The notes under the pieces: generated by a model
Told to the model about the DNA's origin: nothing
The model's database searches: none
What the model saw: the letters and a program-made list of their open reading frames with translations, nothing else
DNA from: JBQTIQ01 sp052387955
GTDB taxonomy: Bacteria > Actinomycetota > Acidimicrobiia > Acidimicrobiales > JACDCH01
Length of the DNA: 53,935 bases
Direction of reading: 5' to 3'
Assembly (NCBI GenBank): GCA_052387955.1
Contig: JBQTIQ010000052.1
Span: 1-53,935, forward strand
Shown: piece after piece, positions 39,791 through 48,696 of the stretch
Numbering within the stretch: the first letter of the stretch is position 1
Layout of the letters: each line of letters starts with the position of its first letter
Program-made: the position numbers and the translations under genes

Positions 39791-40264
39791 ATGCCGACCA
39801 TCACCCCCAACCTCTGGTTCGACACCGAAGGCCAGGAGGCCGCCGAGTTCTATGTCTCGGTGTTCCCGAACTCGAAGGTCACCGACGTCACCCACTACGG
39901 CGAGGCCGGCCCCCGACCGGCGGGCGACGTCATGACCGTCGACTTCGTGCTCGACGGCCAGCAGTACACCGCCATCAACGGCGGCCCCGACTTCACCTTC
40001 AGCGAGGCGATCTCGCTGTGCATCAACTGCGCCGACCAGGAAGAGATCGACTACTACTGGGCCAAGCTCACCGACGGCGGCGAAGAAGGCCCCTGCGGTT
40101 GGCTCAAGGACCGCTACGGCCTGTCCTGGCAGGTCTGCCCTCCCGGCATGAACGACCTGTTGAACGACCCCGACCCGGCCCGCGGCCAACGAGCCATGCA
40201 GGCCATGTTCGGCATGAAGAAGCTCGACCTCGCTGCCCTCTACGCCGCCGCCGACGCGACGTAA
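39791..40264 (+). CDS. PhnB/VOC-family protein (glyoxalase-like fold)
   Basis: 157 residues starting MPTITPNLWFDTEGQEAAEF, with NSKVTDVTHYGE, FVLDGQQYTAINGGPDF and GWLKDRYGLSWQVCP. This is the pattern of PhnB-like VOC proteins often labelled 3-demethylubiquinone methyltransferase-like. Relatives rarely have a proven reaction. AGGAG precedes ATG 39791. It stands alone, 90 bases after the His-rich gene, and is probably the last clearly core gene before composition changes. Confidence 0.88.
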   Translation: MPTITPNLWFDTEGQEAAEFYVSVFPNSKVTDVTHYGEAGPRPAGDVMTVDFVLDGQQYTAINGGPDFTFSEAISLCINCADQEEIDYYWAKLTDGGEEGPCGWLKDRYGLSWQVCPPGMNDLLNDPDPARGQRAMQAMFGMKKLDLAALYAAADAT

Positions 40265-40610
40265 CCATCCGGCCGGCGGTAGACACGAAACCCGGCGGCC
40301 GCATACCTGATGACGCCGCTGCGGGTGTGGTGGCGAACGTGTACGCCTATCAGGCTCGGTGTCCATCAGAGCGGGGGAAGCTCAATCGTGTCATCTACTC
40401 AGGTGGAACTCGGCAACAACCACGCCGAGAGCCTGCGAATCGACCTGTCGAGCCGGCGTTCGGGGCATACCTGCCGCGATGGGCAACCACTCCACGGAGC
40501 GCGCAAATAGTTCGCGGTGCACGAACATGTCGCGCCTTGCCACGCCAGGCCGGAGACCCGCTCCCCCACTGCGTCGCGCGTACTCTCGCGCGAGCGCGTA
40601 CGCTCAGTGC
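40265..40610. other. Gene-free 346-base spacer before the MTHFR-like gene
   Basis: GC drops slightly and no frame has gene-like codon structure. The only clear feature is the imperfect palindrome at 40578-40603 (GCGTACTCTCGCGCGAGCGC, then GTACGC), ending seven bases before the next start codon; it could be an operator. Confidence 0.4.
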
Positions 40611-41402
40611 GTGGCGACCGATGATTTCAGCATCATCTGTGAGATCGAACCGGCGACGCGCCCTGATCTGATGCGCGTTCGGCATCAGATCGGAGTGATG
40701 AGCCGGATCGCGTCAGCCTTTCTCATCCCGGACAACCACATCGGGCGAGCGACCGTGTCGAGCATTGCCGTCGCCCGCAAGGTGGCGTTGATGGACGGCC
40801 GCTCGATCGCTTGCCTCAATGCGCGAGACCGTAACGTGCTCGGCTTCCAACGTGATCTCTTGACCGCTGCCGCGTACGGGGTGAACGAATTGCTCTTCGT
40901 CTACGGAGACCGACCCGAAACAGGGCCCCGTTCTGATGGCCTGAGCGTACGCTCGATGATCGAACATGCCCGAGACTTCGCTTTCCGCACGGATACCACG
41001 GCGAAACCATTCCGGCTCGGCGTGACGTCGAGGCTCACCGCCTTGCCCGCGTGGAAACGAGAGGCAGACTTCTTGTTCGTGCAGGTCGGTTTCTCACTGG
41101 ATGCACTACTCCAGTGGCGAACCCGAATCGAGTTCGACGGACCCGTGTTCGCCGGTGTCATCGCGCTGGCATCTGCGACGATGGCACGCAAGCTCTCTGC
41201 GGACATCCCTGAACTTGCCACCCCCGGACTTGGCATCCCCGACACGCTCGTTGACGCTCTCGATCAAGATCGCAATGCCGGTGTCGACTTCGCCTGCCAG
41301 ATGGTGACCGACATCCGAGACTCCGGCGCGTTCGATGGCGTGCACCTTATTCCCGTTTCCCGCTATCGAGACGTCGCGGCACGACTCGAAGGCATTACTT
41401 GA
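40611..41402 (+). CDS. Methylenetetrahydrofolate-reductase-like protein
   Basis: 263 residues related to MTHFR: the N-terminal strand with the acidic pair FSIICEIEPATRPD (position of the catalytic Glu), LNARDRNVLGFQRDLLTAAA and LFVYGDRPETG (GDxP FAD/folate loop), then a C-terminal FDGVHLIPVSRY strand. It is slightly shorter than typical (about 290), and the substrate-loop sequence differs from MetF, so it may use a different C1 donor or acceptor. No met or corrinoid genes are near. The start GTG 40611 fits the homology. Codon use is less GC-extreme than in the core genes. Confidence 0.75.
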   Translation: MATDDFSIICEIEPATRPDLMRVRHQIGVMSRIASAFLIPDNHIGRATVSSIAVARKVALMDGRSIACLNARDRNVLGFQRDLLTAAAYGVNELLFVYGDRPETGPRSDGLSVRSMIEHARDFAFRTDTTAKPFRLGVTSRLTALPAWKREADFLFVQVGFSLDALLQWRTRIEFDGPVFAGVIALASATMARKLSADIPELATPGLGIPDTLVDALDQDRNAGVDFACQMVTDIRDSGAFDGVHLIPVSRYRDVAARLEGIT

Positions 41403-41506
41403 AACTGAACGTTGTTGTAGACCAAGTAGGTCTGTCAGGAAAGCCGACAGACGTCAACGGCGGTGAGTTGAACGTCCACGACACCGACCCCGGCGGACCC
41501 CACACG

Positions 41507-41591
41507 TGGTCCCATCTACCTGGCGCTCAGGTGGTCCCATCTAGCTGGCGGAACCCTCAAGAAGTGGTCCCATCTAGCTGGCCGGCGACAC
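41507..41591 (-). mobile_element. Solo IS21-type terminal region (remnant)
   Basis: TGGTCCCATCTAGCTGGC occurs three times (41507 with one change, 41532, 41575). On the minus strand the outermost copy begins TGTCGCCGGCCAGCTAG, and inner copies read CCAGCTAGATGGGACCAC. Multiple internal repeats behind a 5'-TGTCG tip are the hallmark of IS21-family ends. No istA/istB genes are present, so this is an orphan end. Confidence 0.6.
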
Positions 41592-41700
41592 TCGGGATGT
41601 GGGCTTCCGCCCCAGTCAGCGGCCGCTCGGTCAGGCTCGCTGGACCGGGGCCGTTGAATCCTGCTTGGGACACTGATTGATGGGGTCAGAGCCCTACGAG

Positions 41701-41730
41701 TGGTGTCGGAGGGGGGACTTCCACCCCGAC
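41701..41730 (-). other. tRNA 3'-end-like sequence (possible attachment-site remnant)
   Basis: Minus strand reads GTCGGGGTGGAAGTCCCCCC then TCCGACACCA. This looks like a T-arm (GGGG, 7-base loop, CCCC), seven acceptor bases and CCA. The loop (TGGAAGT) departs from TTCRANY, and no D or anticodon arm precedes it, so it is not a functional tRNA. Confidence 0.35.
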
Positions 41731-41826
41731 TACACGACCCCTGTTCGCCGGCGAGTTCCGCGCCGCCGCATAGCACTCCCTGCAAGCCGCATACACGCGG
41801 ACGTCACGACCACGGCATCGTCGTCA

Positions 41827-42261
41827 TCAACGCTCGAGCCGCTCATCGGCACGATGCCGTCGCCGATGAGCGAGTGCGTCCTCGGCGCGCCACCCGCACG
41901 CGAGGAGCGCCACAGCAGCGCCTCCAAGAATGAGGTACACGGCTCGCGGTGTGAGATCGCCCTCGCGTACGGCGAAGCCGTCAGCGAGGAAGGCGGCGAC
42001 CCATGCGGTCCACACGCCCGCCAGGAGGGTCAACGCCGCCCGCACGGCGGCGCGCCGGTGGAGCAGCCCGCTCAGTAGAGACGCGACACAGATGACGGGG
42101 CCGCTGAGAATGATGAGGAACGCCAAGTCGCTCACGACGTCAACCCGGTCGTCCCACCATCCTCGATCGGTGCTGACGGCGGCGAAGATCGCGGAGCCGG
42201 CGAACACCGCTACCCCGACCATGATCCGGGTGACGCGAGCCGCTGGCTCGCGCGTCCTCAT
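41827..42261 (-). CDS. Small four-helix membrane protein of unknown function
   Basis: 144 residues from ATG 42261, which overlaps the stop of the large secreted lipase gene by four bases (ATGA). Four hydrophobic segments: about 12-32 (IMVGVAVFAGSAIFAAV), 43-67 (VVSDLAFLIILSGPVICVAS), 75-95 (AALTLLAGVWTAWVAAFL) and 107-124 (AVYLILGGAAVALLACG). It ends in a basic tail ALAHRRRHRADERLER. I recognise no family. Coupling to the lipase gene suggests a linked role, for example anchoring, export or immunity, but this is inference. Confidence 0.65.
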   Translation of the reverse strand: MRTREPAARVTRIMVGVAVFAGSAIFAAVSTDRGWWDDRVDVVSDLAFLIILSGPVICVASLLSGLLHRRAAVRAALTLLAGVWTAWVAAFLADGFAVREGDLTPRAVYLILGGAAVALLACGWRAEDALAHRRRHRADERLER

Positions 42262-45200
42262 GAGGTGACGACTGACAGCGACCATGTCGGGGTCCGGTCC
42301 GAAACGTAACCGTCGGAAACCTCGATCCAGTGCTGAAGCCCCGGCACGACGTCGGTCGCCGGCACGGTCGCGGTGTAGGTGACGAGGTCAGCGATGTCGA
42401 GCGACGTTGAAGCCGCCTGCATCGTGGCCTGCTGCCACGCCCCGCTCGGTGTCCGCCAGTGCAGCGTCGCGACGCATGCGCCTGTCGAGCAGTTCGCGTC
42501 TGCCCGCATCGTGAGCGGCTGTCCTGTCGTCCCACGAGCGGGCGGGACATGCACGAGGTGAGGCGGCTCAAGAACACGCACCGGGAACGACATGACCGCA
42601 ATGCCGTCGGTCGGCAGGTAGGCACCGATGTAGGACGTGCCCGGCGCGTACCCATGGGTGTATCCGTCGAATGCCTCGATGTAGTACGCCAGCTGAGTCG
42701 TCGTCACATCGCTGGCAGGGATCGTCGCTCGATACGTCGCAACCCGTCCGAGCGGTGTCGGCGTCGACGCACCGACCTGTTCCATCGGGAGAGCGTGGGG
42801 GTACGCCGCCTCCTCCCACAAGCTCGTCTGGTAGTGGAGCATGACGTCACAACTCTCGGTGGCACACGTCACCGATGCCTCGATCACCAGGTCTTGCAAT
42901 GCTGGGGCGGCACCGACGGGAGCGTGCACGATGTGAGGCGGGTCCAGAACTCGCACGTGTTGGTAGCCGACCCGGGTGCCCTCGATCGGGACGTACCCGT
43001 CGACGTGTGACGTGCCTGGCCACCAAGTGGTAGTCGTGCCGTCGCTGACCGAGAAGAAGTAGTCGACGCCGCGAGTATCAGCCACGCGCCCCGGGATCGT
43101 GCCCGTGACGGTGAGAATCCTCGACCCGTCGAGCAGCGGTGTGGCGAGCACGCCCATCGGCACGGACTCGAACGGGGATGTCGTATCGAGCACGTCGCTG
43201 GTCGTGGTTCGGAAGTACAGCCGCGCGGAGCATTGGCGACCGGCCGGGCACGTCGCAGTGGCGGAGACAGGGATGTCGGCGCGATACGCACTCGTCACGG
43301 GTGCCACGTGGACGACGTGCGGTGGCTCGAGGACATGAACGTGGTACCAACCCGTCCGCATCCCGTCGAGAGGGGCGTAGTACCCCTCGTAGGTGGTTCC
43401 TGGCGACCAGGCTTGGGTGGTTCCGTCCGACACCTGGAAGAAGTAGTCGACGCCTCGCGTGTCAACGAACCCTCCGGGGATCTCGGCCGCGAAGGTGAGC
43501 AGCTGTCCGGCTTCACCGAGCGGCGTAGAGGAGACGAGATCCATCGACGCGGTCGGCCAACCAGGAGTGGCGATCAGCTCGCCGTTGTCGGCGACGATCG
43601 TCTCCTCGGTGATCGGCCCGGTGGTGGTTCGGTAGTACAGCGTGGCGTCGCAGATGTCCGTGGCGCAGGCCACTTGGATGCTGACCGGGATGTCCTCGTC
43701 GGTGTTCGCGAACGGCGTCGGTGCGTGGGTGATCACCGGTGGACTGACCGTGTGCACGTGCCAGTATCCGGTGTCGGGAGGTGCGACATCGGGGTCAGCA
43801 TCGGTTCCGATGAACGTTCCACCCGGTACCCGGGTCACGGCTCGGTTGTCTTCGGCTTCGACGAAGTAGTCGACGCCGGTGGTGGTGACGTCGATCCCGG
43901 GGATTGCCCCCGTCCACGACAGTGCGTCTCGCCCACCGAGTGACGTCGTCCCGGAGACCTCCAGCGTCGCGGCGTGCCATCCTTGAGCGAGCGGCGCGGT
44001 CGCCTGCGCGACGAGATCACTCTGGTTCGGTGTGCGCCGCCAGAACAGCCGAGCTTCGCAGTCGTCGCCCGTCACGCAGGTCGAGGTCACGGCGATTGGG
44101 ATCGGTTGGCCGTTGTATGCGGTCGGGACAGGAACGTGTGCGACGAGTGGGCCGGTCGGCTGATCAGTGACAGCTAGTCCGCCTGACGCAGCCGAAGCCG
44201 ACATCGTTGCCGAGGCGCTCCGTGCGGTGACCCGGAACCAGTAGGTCCGGCCAGCGGTGACGCCGTCGGCGGCGGTGAAGGTCACCTCGGTCGTGTCGGC
44301 GGTGACTGTTCGCTGAGCGACCAGATTGGTGAACTCGGCGTTGGTGGCGAGATCGATGTCGTAGTTGGCGACCGCCTCGGTGCTGTTGACCGACGCGTCC
44401 CAGCGGCCGGTGATAGTCGTGCTGTTCGTCGTCGAGGGCGTCAGGGTGACGGAGGTGGAGGCATTACCCGACCCCTGCGATGTCGACAGCGAGACATCCT
44501 GGGCCCAGGTCGCGTTCCGCGGTGGCGAGACTGGGTACCCCTCCATCTGGTTGGAGCGGTACCGCGCGGTGCTGACGCTGCGCTCGATGAAGTCGAAGGC
44601 GTCGAGGTTGTCGGTGCGATAGGCAACCAGGTTTCGGAGCTCGAACGTCGTGTCGTAGTTGCCGCTTCCGATCGGTGTTGCTGCGAAGGGGAGCTGGACG
44701 ACGGTGCGTCCCGGCTGCAGCGAGATCGACCCGGCGGCATCGGTGACGCTTGTGCCGTCAGGCAGGACGAGACGTCCGTTGAAGTCGTACGTTCCTGCTC
44801 TATCCACGGTGATCGGCACGTTGATGACGATCGAATCGATGAGGCCGTCGTCGTCGGCGTCGGTGGGGGTTCCTTCAACGATCGCTGACGCGTCGAGAGT
44901 CACGGCGTCGTGCTCGAAGTCGACGTACTGGTAGGCCGTCGTGCTGTTGAGCTCGGCGGCGAGATCCTCGAGCGTGAAGGCGTCGTCGTCCCTCGTGAGG
45001 AGCACATCTTCAAGGTGGTACGGGCCGTTGGCAGCCGTGTTGAAGATCTGGCGGCCCTCGGCGCGGACCCGAAGCGCACTCGTGCCCGCGGGCAGGCTCC
45101 CTCGCCCGGTGACCGACGCGACAGGAGTTCCGTCACTGGCGACGACATCAGCGACGATTCGATACGAGCCTGGCTCGCTGGCGTCGATACCGACGTCGAC

Positions 45201-47330
45201 GAGCAGGCCATCGAAGAGCCCGTTGCCGTTCTCGTCGGTGGTGCTGGTCGAGAGTTCACCTGTCAGGGTCGCTGTGCTGGCGGCGACGCTGACGGCCGTC
45301 GCCGCCTGCCGGACTTCGGGAGCCGTGGTCCAGGCGTCCACGATCCAGACCCCTCCGCCGGGAGGAACGAACGTGCCGGACCAGACGCCTCCGCCGAGCG
45401 GCTCGACGGCGATGTTGGTCCCCGCGGCAGCTGCGTTGTCAGCCGGTGAGAACCGGACGACCGGGGTCGCGGTGGAGCCATCAGTGCGCACGACGACCTC
45501 GACCGGCTGCCCCTGGGACGCCTGGGTGCGGTCGAGCTCGACCGTGAGCTGGCGATCGGTCGGGGCGTACACGAGGATGCCGACGGCGGCGCTGTCGGAA
45601 CCAGTGTTGGTGAGCTGAAGCAGCCCGGTCGGGGATACCGCGGTGGCGGTCAACGCGCTGACCAACATGTCCGTCTGCTGGAGCGGGTTGCCATCAAGCG
45701 CGCCGGACAGCGTCGACAGATCCCGATCGGACAGCACGACGACGGTCGCCTGCTCGTAGTCGGAAAGGCCGAGATTCAACGTTGCCGTCTCTCCTGGCGC
45801 GAGGTCGGCGGTGGGCGCACCGACGAGCGCCACGTTTGTGGCCGTCGGTGCCCCGATGCTGACGCTGGCGAAGGCGTCCATGCCCTGGTCCTCGGCCAAC
45901 GGGCATGTGGACGCGTTGATTCGTGCGTAGTGCAGGCAGAACGCGTCGCCCAGCGGACTGTCCCGCTGGATCAGCTGGGTGTGGTTGAGGTTGTAGATCG
46001 ACCACGGATGATGCCGGCCCGGGTGATCATCGTTCCGCCCGAAGTCGCCGATGCCCTCGTCCGCCGGTCGAAGCCAGAACACGCTGGAGAGCTCCACCTG
46101 GCCGTCGTCTTCCCCGTTCAGCACGCCGTTCGCGGGCCCGAACCCATAGCCGCCGATCGTGTGGTAGCTCGTGGTGGTCCGGTCGGGGAGCACAGAGTCG
46201 CTGTCGCGGACGTTCTCATTGAAGACGTCGCGGACGTACCACTGTTGGAGTTGGTAGATCTTGCTGCTCTCGTCGCCGCAGTGGCCAACGTCGAGTTGTG
46301 CAGCGACCGCGATCTTCGCCCATCGAGCGGGATCGATGTAGCGAAGCAGCCCGTTGGCCCGCTGCGCGTGGCACACGTCGGTCGCGAGCTCGCTGCCCCC
46401 GTTCGGCGTGGCGATCATCACCAGCTCATCGACGCGGCCGAGGTTGTCGAACGCGAACCGCCGGGACGTGAGCCCGCCGAACGAGTGCGCCAGCAGATTG
46501 ACTCGGTTGAAGCCCGTGTCGGCGAGCAAGCCGTCTACTGCGTCCTCCAGCAGACCGACGTCGGTCTCCACGCCACCCTTGTCCGTGAGCACCGGCGCCG
46601 CGAGTCGATCCCCGAGAGCTGGCAGCTCGTCGATGTAGAACTCTCGAGCGCTGTCCCACTGGTCGTTGTAGCCGTCATCGTTGCCGTCACCCGCGCCGTT
46701 CAGGCCGTGCACCATCACGACGGGCTCGGGACCCGGGTTGATGGCGAGTTCACCCCAAGCGACTTCGACTGCCCATCCCTGGTTGTTGACGTCGATGCGC
46801 ACCTCGACGTTGTTGCGGACCGTCGTCGAACCGGAAGGACCGAACTTCACCCAGTACCCCGGGACGTGGAACGTGTTGACGCTCCACTGTCCGTTGACAC
46901 CCGAGAGGGCCCCGAGGCGGTGCCCGTTGAACCACACCTCGTCGAGTTCACCCTGCTCCTCGTCGACGTCGAACGCGAAGACGGTGAGCAGCATCTCTTC
47001 GAGGTAGAGCGGATGGCTGATCGTCGGATAGCCGGAGGAGTCCGTCGCGCCGGCCATGTACGGGTCGATGTCGAAACCGAAGTCGAGCGGGCTGGAGGAC
47101 CTGTAGAGGTACTGATCCAGGTCGAAGCCCTCGGTGATTCGGTAGGTCGTAACGCCATCGGTCACGGATCTCGTCGTTCGCGGGTCTTGGATCGCGCCGG
47201 CGGGATGCGTCTCCATGGTGAGGACCGCCGGCATGGCGAGCATCGTCGCAAGCAGCGCAACGACGCAGCGCGCTGGCCATCGCCGTGTGGCAGATGGGAA
47301 CGTCCTGTGTGACCCGCGTGACCGCCCCAT
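42258..47330 (-). CDS. Giant secreted lipase/esterase-like protein with five Cys-pair repeats
   Basis: 1690 residues. A long signal peptide (about 1-46, WPARCVVALLATMLAMPAVL, AGA cleavage region) leads to an alpha/beta-hydrolase: VVMVHGLNG (oxyanion, 204-212), NLLAHSFGGLTSRR (nucleophile Ser283), LVMIATPNGGSELA and a candidate His450 in YNLNHTQL. Beta-rich modules follow, one calcium-like (TDENGNGLFDGL, TDADDDGLIDS) and one fibronectin-III-like (about 940-1060). Then come five repeats of about 125-139 residues (about 1065-1690), each with a paired-Cys strand (TCVTGDDCEARLFW, ACATDICDATLYY, TCPAGRQCSARLYF, TCATESCDVMLHY, NCSTGACVATLHW) and VLEPPHxVH linkers. Lower GC than neighbours suggests acquisition. 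The substrate is unknown. Confidence 0.85.
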   Translation of the reverse strand: MGRSRGSHRTFPSATRRWPARCVVALLATMLAMPAVLTMETHPAGAIQDPRTTRSVTDGVTTYRITEGFDLDQYLYRSSSPLDFGFDIDPYMAGATDSSGYPTISHPLYLEEMLLTVFAFDVDEEQGELDEVWFNGHRLGALSGVNGQWSVNTFHVPGYWVKFGPSGSTTVRNNVEVRIDVNNQGWAVEVAWGELAINPGPEPVVMVHGLNGAGDGNDDGYNDQWDSAREFYIDELPALGDRLAAPVLTDKGGVETDVGLLEDAVDGLLADTGFNRVNLLAHSFGGLTSRRFAFDNLGRVDELVMIATPNGGSELATDVCHAQRANGLLRYIDPARWAKIAVAAQLDVGHCGDESSKIYQLQQWYVRDVFNENVRDSDSVLPDRTTTSYHTIGGYGFGPANGVLNGEDDGQVELSSVFWLRPADEGIGDFGRNDDHPGRHHPWSIYNLNHTQLIQRDSPLGDAFCLHYARINASTCPLAEDQGMDAFASVSIGAPTATNVALVGAPTADLAPGETATLNLGLSDYEQATVVVLSDRDLSTLSGALDGNPLQQTDMLVSALTATAVSPTGLLQLTNTGSDSAAVGILVYAPTDRQLTVELDRTQASQGQPVEVVVRTDGSTATPVVRFSPADNAAAAGTNIAVEPLGGGVWSGTFVPPGGGVWIVDAWTTAPEVRQAATAVSVAASTATLTGELSTSTTDENGNGLFDGLLVDVGIDASEPGSYRIVADVVASDGTPVASVTGRGSLPAGTSALRVRAEGRQIFNTAANGPYHLEDVLLTRDDDAFTLEDLAAELNSTTAYQYVDFEHDAVTLDASAIVEGTPTDADDDGLIDSIVINVPITVDRAGTYDFNGRLVLPDGTSVTDAAGSISLQPGRTVVQLPFAATPIGSGNYDTTFELRNLVAYRTDNLDAFDFIERSVSTARYRSNQMEGYPVSPPRNATWAQDVSLSTSQGSGNASTSVTLTPSTTNSTTITGRWDASVNSTEAVANYDIDLATNAEFTNLVAQRTVTADTTEVTFTAADGVTAGRTYWFRVTARSASATMSASAASGGLAVTDQPTGPLVAHVPVPTAYNGQPIPIAVTSTCVTGDDCEARLFWRRTPNQSDLVAQATAPLAQGWHAATLEVSGTTSLGGRDALSWTGAIPGIDVTTTGVDYFVEAEDNRAVTRVPGGTFIGTDADPDVAPPDTGYWHVHTVSPPVITHAPTPFANTDEDIPVSIQVACATDICDATLYYRTTTGPITEETIVADNGELIATPGWPTASMDLVSSTPLGEAGQLLTFAAEIPGGFVDTRGVDYFFQVSDGTTQAWSPGTTYEGYYAPLDGMRTGWYHVHVLEPPHVVHVAPVTSAYRADIPVSATATCPAGRQCSARLYFRTTTSDVLDTTSPFESVPMGVLATPLLDGSRILTVTGTIPGRVADTRGVDYFFSVSDGTTTTWWPGTSHVDGYVPIEGTRVGYQHVRVLDPPHIVHAPVGAAPALQDLVIEASVTCATESCDVMLHYQTSLWEEAAYPHALPMEQVGASTPTPLGRVATYRATIPASDVTTTQLAYYIEAFDGYTHGYAPGTSYIGAYLPTDGIAVMSFPVRVLEPPHLVHVPPARGTTGQPLTMRADANCSTGACVATLHWRTPSGAWQQATMQAASTSLDIADLVTYTATVPATDVVPGLQHWIEVSDGYVSDRTPTWSLSVVTS

Positions 47331-47679
47331 GAACAGATTCCCCCACGACGCTCACCCGTGCCGCGGCTTGCGGTCGGGTTCTGACCAACAGGCGGCGACC
47401 CCGCCGAGGTTCGGCCCCGGCGGCTTGGTCGCGCTCCGTCATTCGTCGGGAGCGCCCACGAGATTCTTGAGAGAATTCGTCATGATCGTCGCCGCTATTT
47501 CGAACTAGTTCTACGCTGGGTGGTGAGTCGTATTTGCGATATGCCTCATTTCAGCCAGTTCGGTTTCGGTCAAGCCTGAATGGCTCGGACAAGTCGCCCT
47601 TACTCAGGGTGAACGTCCGTGGCCGGTCAGCGATCGCCTCGCACCCCGTGCTGGACCGTCGGACCACCGGGCGCCGCTC
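47331..47679. other. Gene-free, AT-richer spacer upstream of the lipase gene
   Basis: 350 bases with no gene-like frame. GAACTAGTTC (47503-47512) is a perfect palindrome, and AT-rich patches near 47475-47575 probably hold the lipase promoter (minus strand), but no pair of -35/-10 elements is convincing. GGGGGAATC before ATG 47330 is the likely ribosome site. Confidence 0.45.
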
Positions 47680-48091
47680 GCTCCGTTCGCTCGCCAAGGT
47701 CGGCCTGACCGGCCACGAACGGGAGTGGCCCGTCGCGCTGTCAGGCCGTGAGGCCCAGCGCGTCGCCCTCGCCGAGCGTTGGCCCGCGAGCCCCAACTGC
47801 TGCTCCTCGACGAGCCCGTCGGCGCCATCGACGCGTTCACCCGCGTCAAGGTCCACGACCTCCTCCTCGGCCCGTGGCAACGGCACCGGCCCGCCGTGCT
47901 CCTCGTCACCCACGACGTCGACGAGGCGATCGTCCTCGCCGCCCGAGTCGCCGTCCTCGCCGACGGCGTGATCGCCTTCGAGCGGCGGGTGGGAGCTCGT
48001 CCGCCCCCGTCGCCGCAGCCACCCCGAGTTCGGCGAGCTCCGCACCGAGCTGCTCGGCGCGATGGGCGTCGACGAACGACAAGGAGGCTGA
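47680..48091 (+). pseudogene. Decayed ABC transporter ATPase (SsuB/TauB-like), 5'-truncated and frameshifted
   Basis: Reads in three frames. First VGLTGHEREWPVALSGREAQRVALAER (ABC signature LSGREAQRVAL); after a shift near 47778, PQLLLLDEPVGAIDAFTRVKVHD (Walker B, D-loop) and VLLVTHDVDEAIVLA (switch His); after another shift near 47990, the C-terminal ELLGAMGVDERQGG ending at 48091. The Walker A half is missing altogether. It matches SsuB/TauB-type importers of sulfonates or nitrate. Broken beyond function. Confidence 0.8.
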
Positions 48092-48682
48092 CTCAGCCGA
48101 CGGGCTCGAAACCGGCGACGGTCACCCTGATCGGCAGCGTCGTCGCCCGGAGCGCGCCCGTGCGTGCCGCGGTGGGTCGCTCATCACAGGCCTGCAGACG
48201 ATGCCGTCGGTGGCCTGGGTCCCCTTCGCCATCGTGATCTTCCAGCGCGACTACGAGGCCGCCATCCTCTTCGTGATGGTCCTCGGGGCGACGCCGTCCA
48301 TCGCCAACCGGGCTCATCAGCGGCACCGACCACATCCCACCGATCCTGCTGCGCGCCGGCCGCGTGCTCGGCGCCCGCGGCTTCGCCGCCTACCCGCCAC
48401 GTCATCCTCCCCGCCGCACTGCCCTCGTTCGTCGCCGGCGTGAAGCAGGGCTGGGCGTTCCTGTGGCGCAGCCTCATGGCCGCCGAGCTCATCGCCGTCG
48501 TGCCAGGCAAGGAGTCAGTCGGATTCCTCCTGCAAATCAACCGGGAGCTCGCGCGCTCGTCCGGGCTGATCGCCACGGTGATCGTGATCCTGGTCATCGG
48601 CATCGCCGTGGACTCGCTCGTGTTCGGCACCCTCGACCGAGCCATCCGCCGGCGCTACGGCCTGCTCGAGGCCGGCCGCTGA
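48092..48682 (+). pseudogene. Decayed ABC permease (SsuC-like), frameshifted
   Basis: N-terminal helices are lost. From about 48175: SLITGLQTMPSVAWVPFAIV, FQRDYEAAILFVMVLGATPSIAN; shift near 48311 to GLISGTDHIPPILLRAGRVLGARGF; shift near 48393 to RHVILPAALPSFVAGVKQGW and LMAAELIAVVPGKESVGFLL, ending LDRAIRRRYGLLEAGR at 48682. The EAA-type loop and order ATPase-permease match aliphatic sulfonate/nitrate/taurine importers. No binding-protein gene is nearby. Confidence 0.8.
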
Positions 48683-48696
48683 ACGCGGGATCGCTC

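Larger units (their letters stand above)
41403..41826. other. Gene-free junction region, 424 bases
   Basis: Contains a solo IS21-type end (41507-41591) and a tRNA-3'-end-like segment (41701-41730). Open frames here show no gene-like features. It marks the transition to accessory DNA. Confidence 0.6.

Noticed and set aside
41399..41680. 93-residue frame after the MTHFR-like gene
   Set aside because: Its C-terminal half is translated IS21-end repeats (VPSSW units) and the rest matches nothing recognised.
45930..47312. 460-residue plus-strand frame inside the lipase gene
   Set aside because: Antisense to the recognisable hydrolase domain; no motif and no ribosome site.
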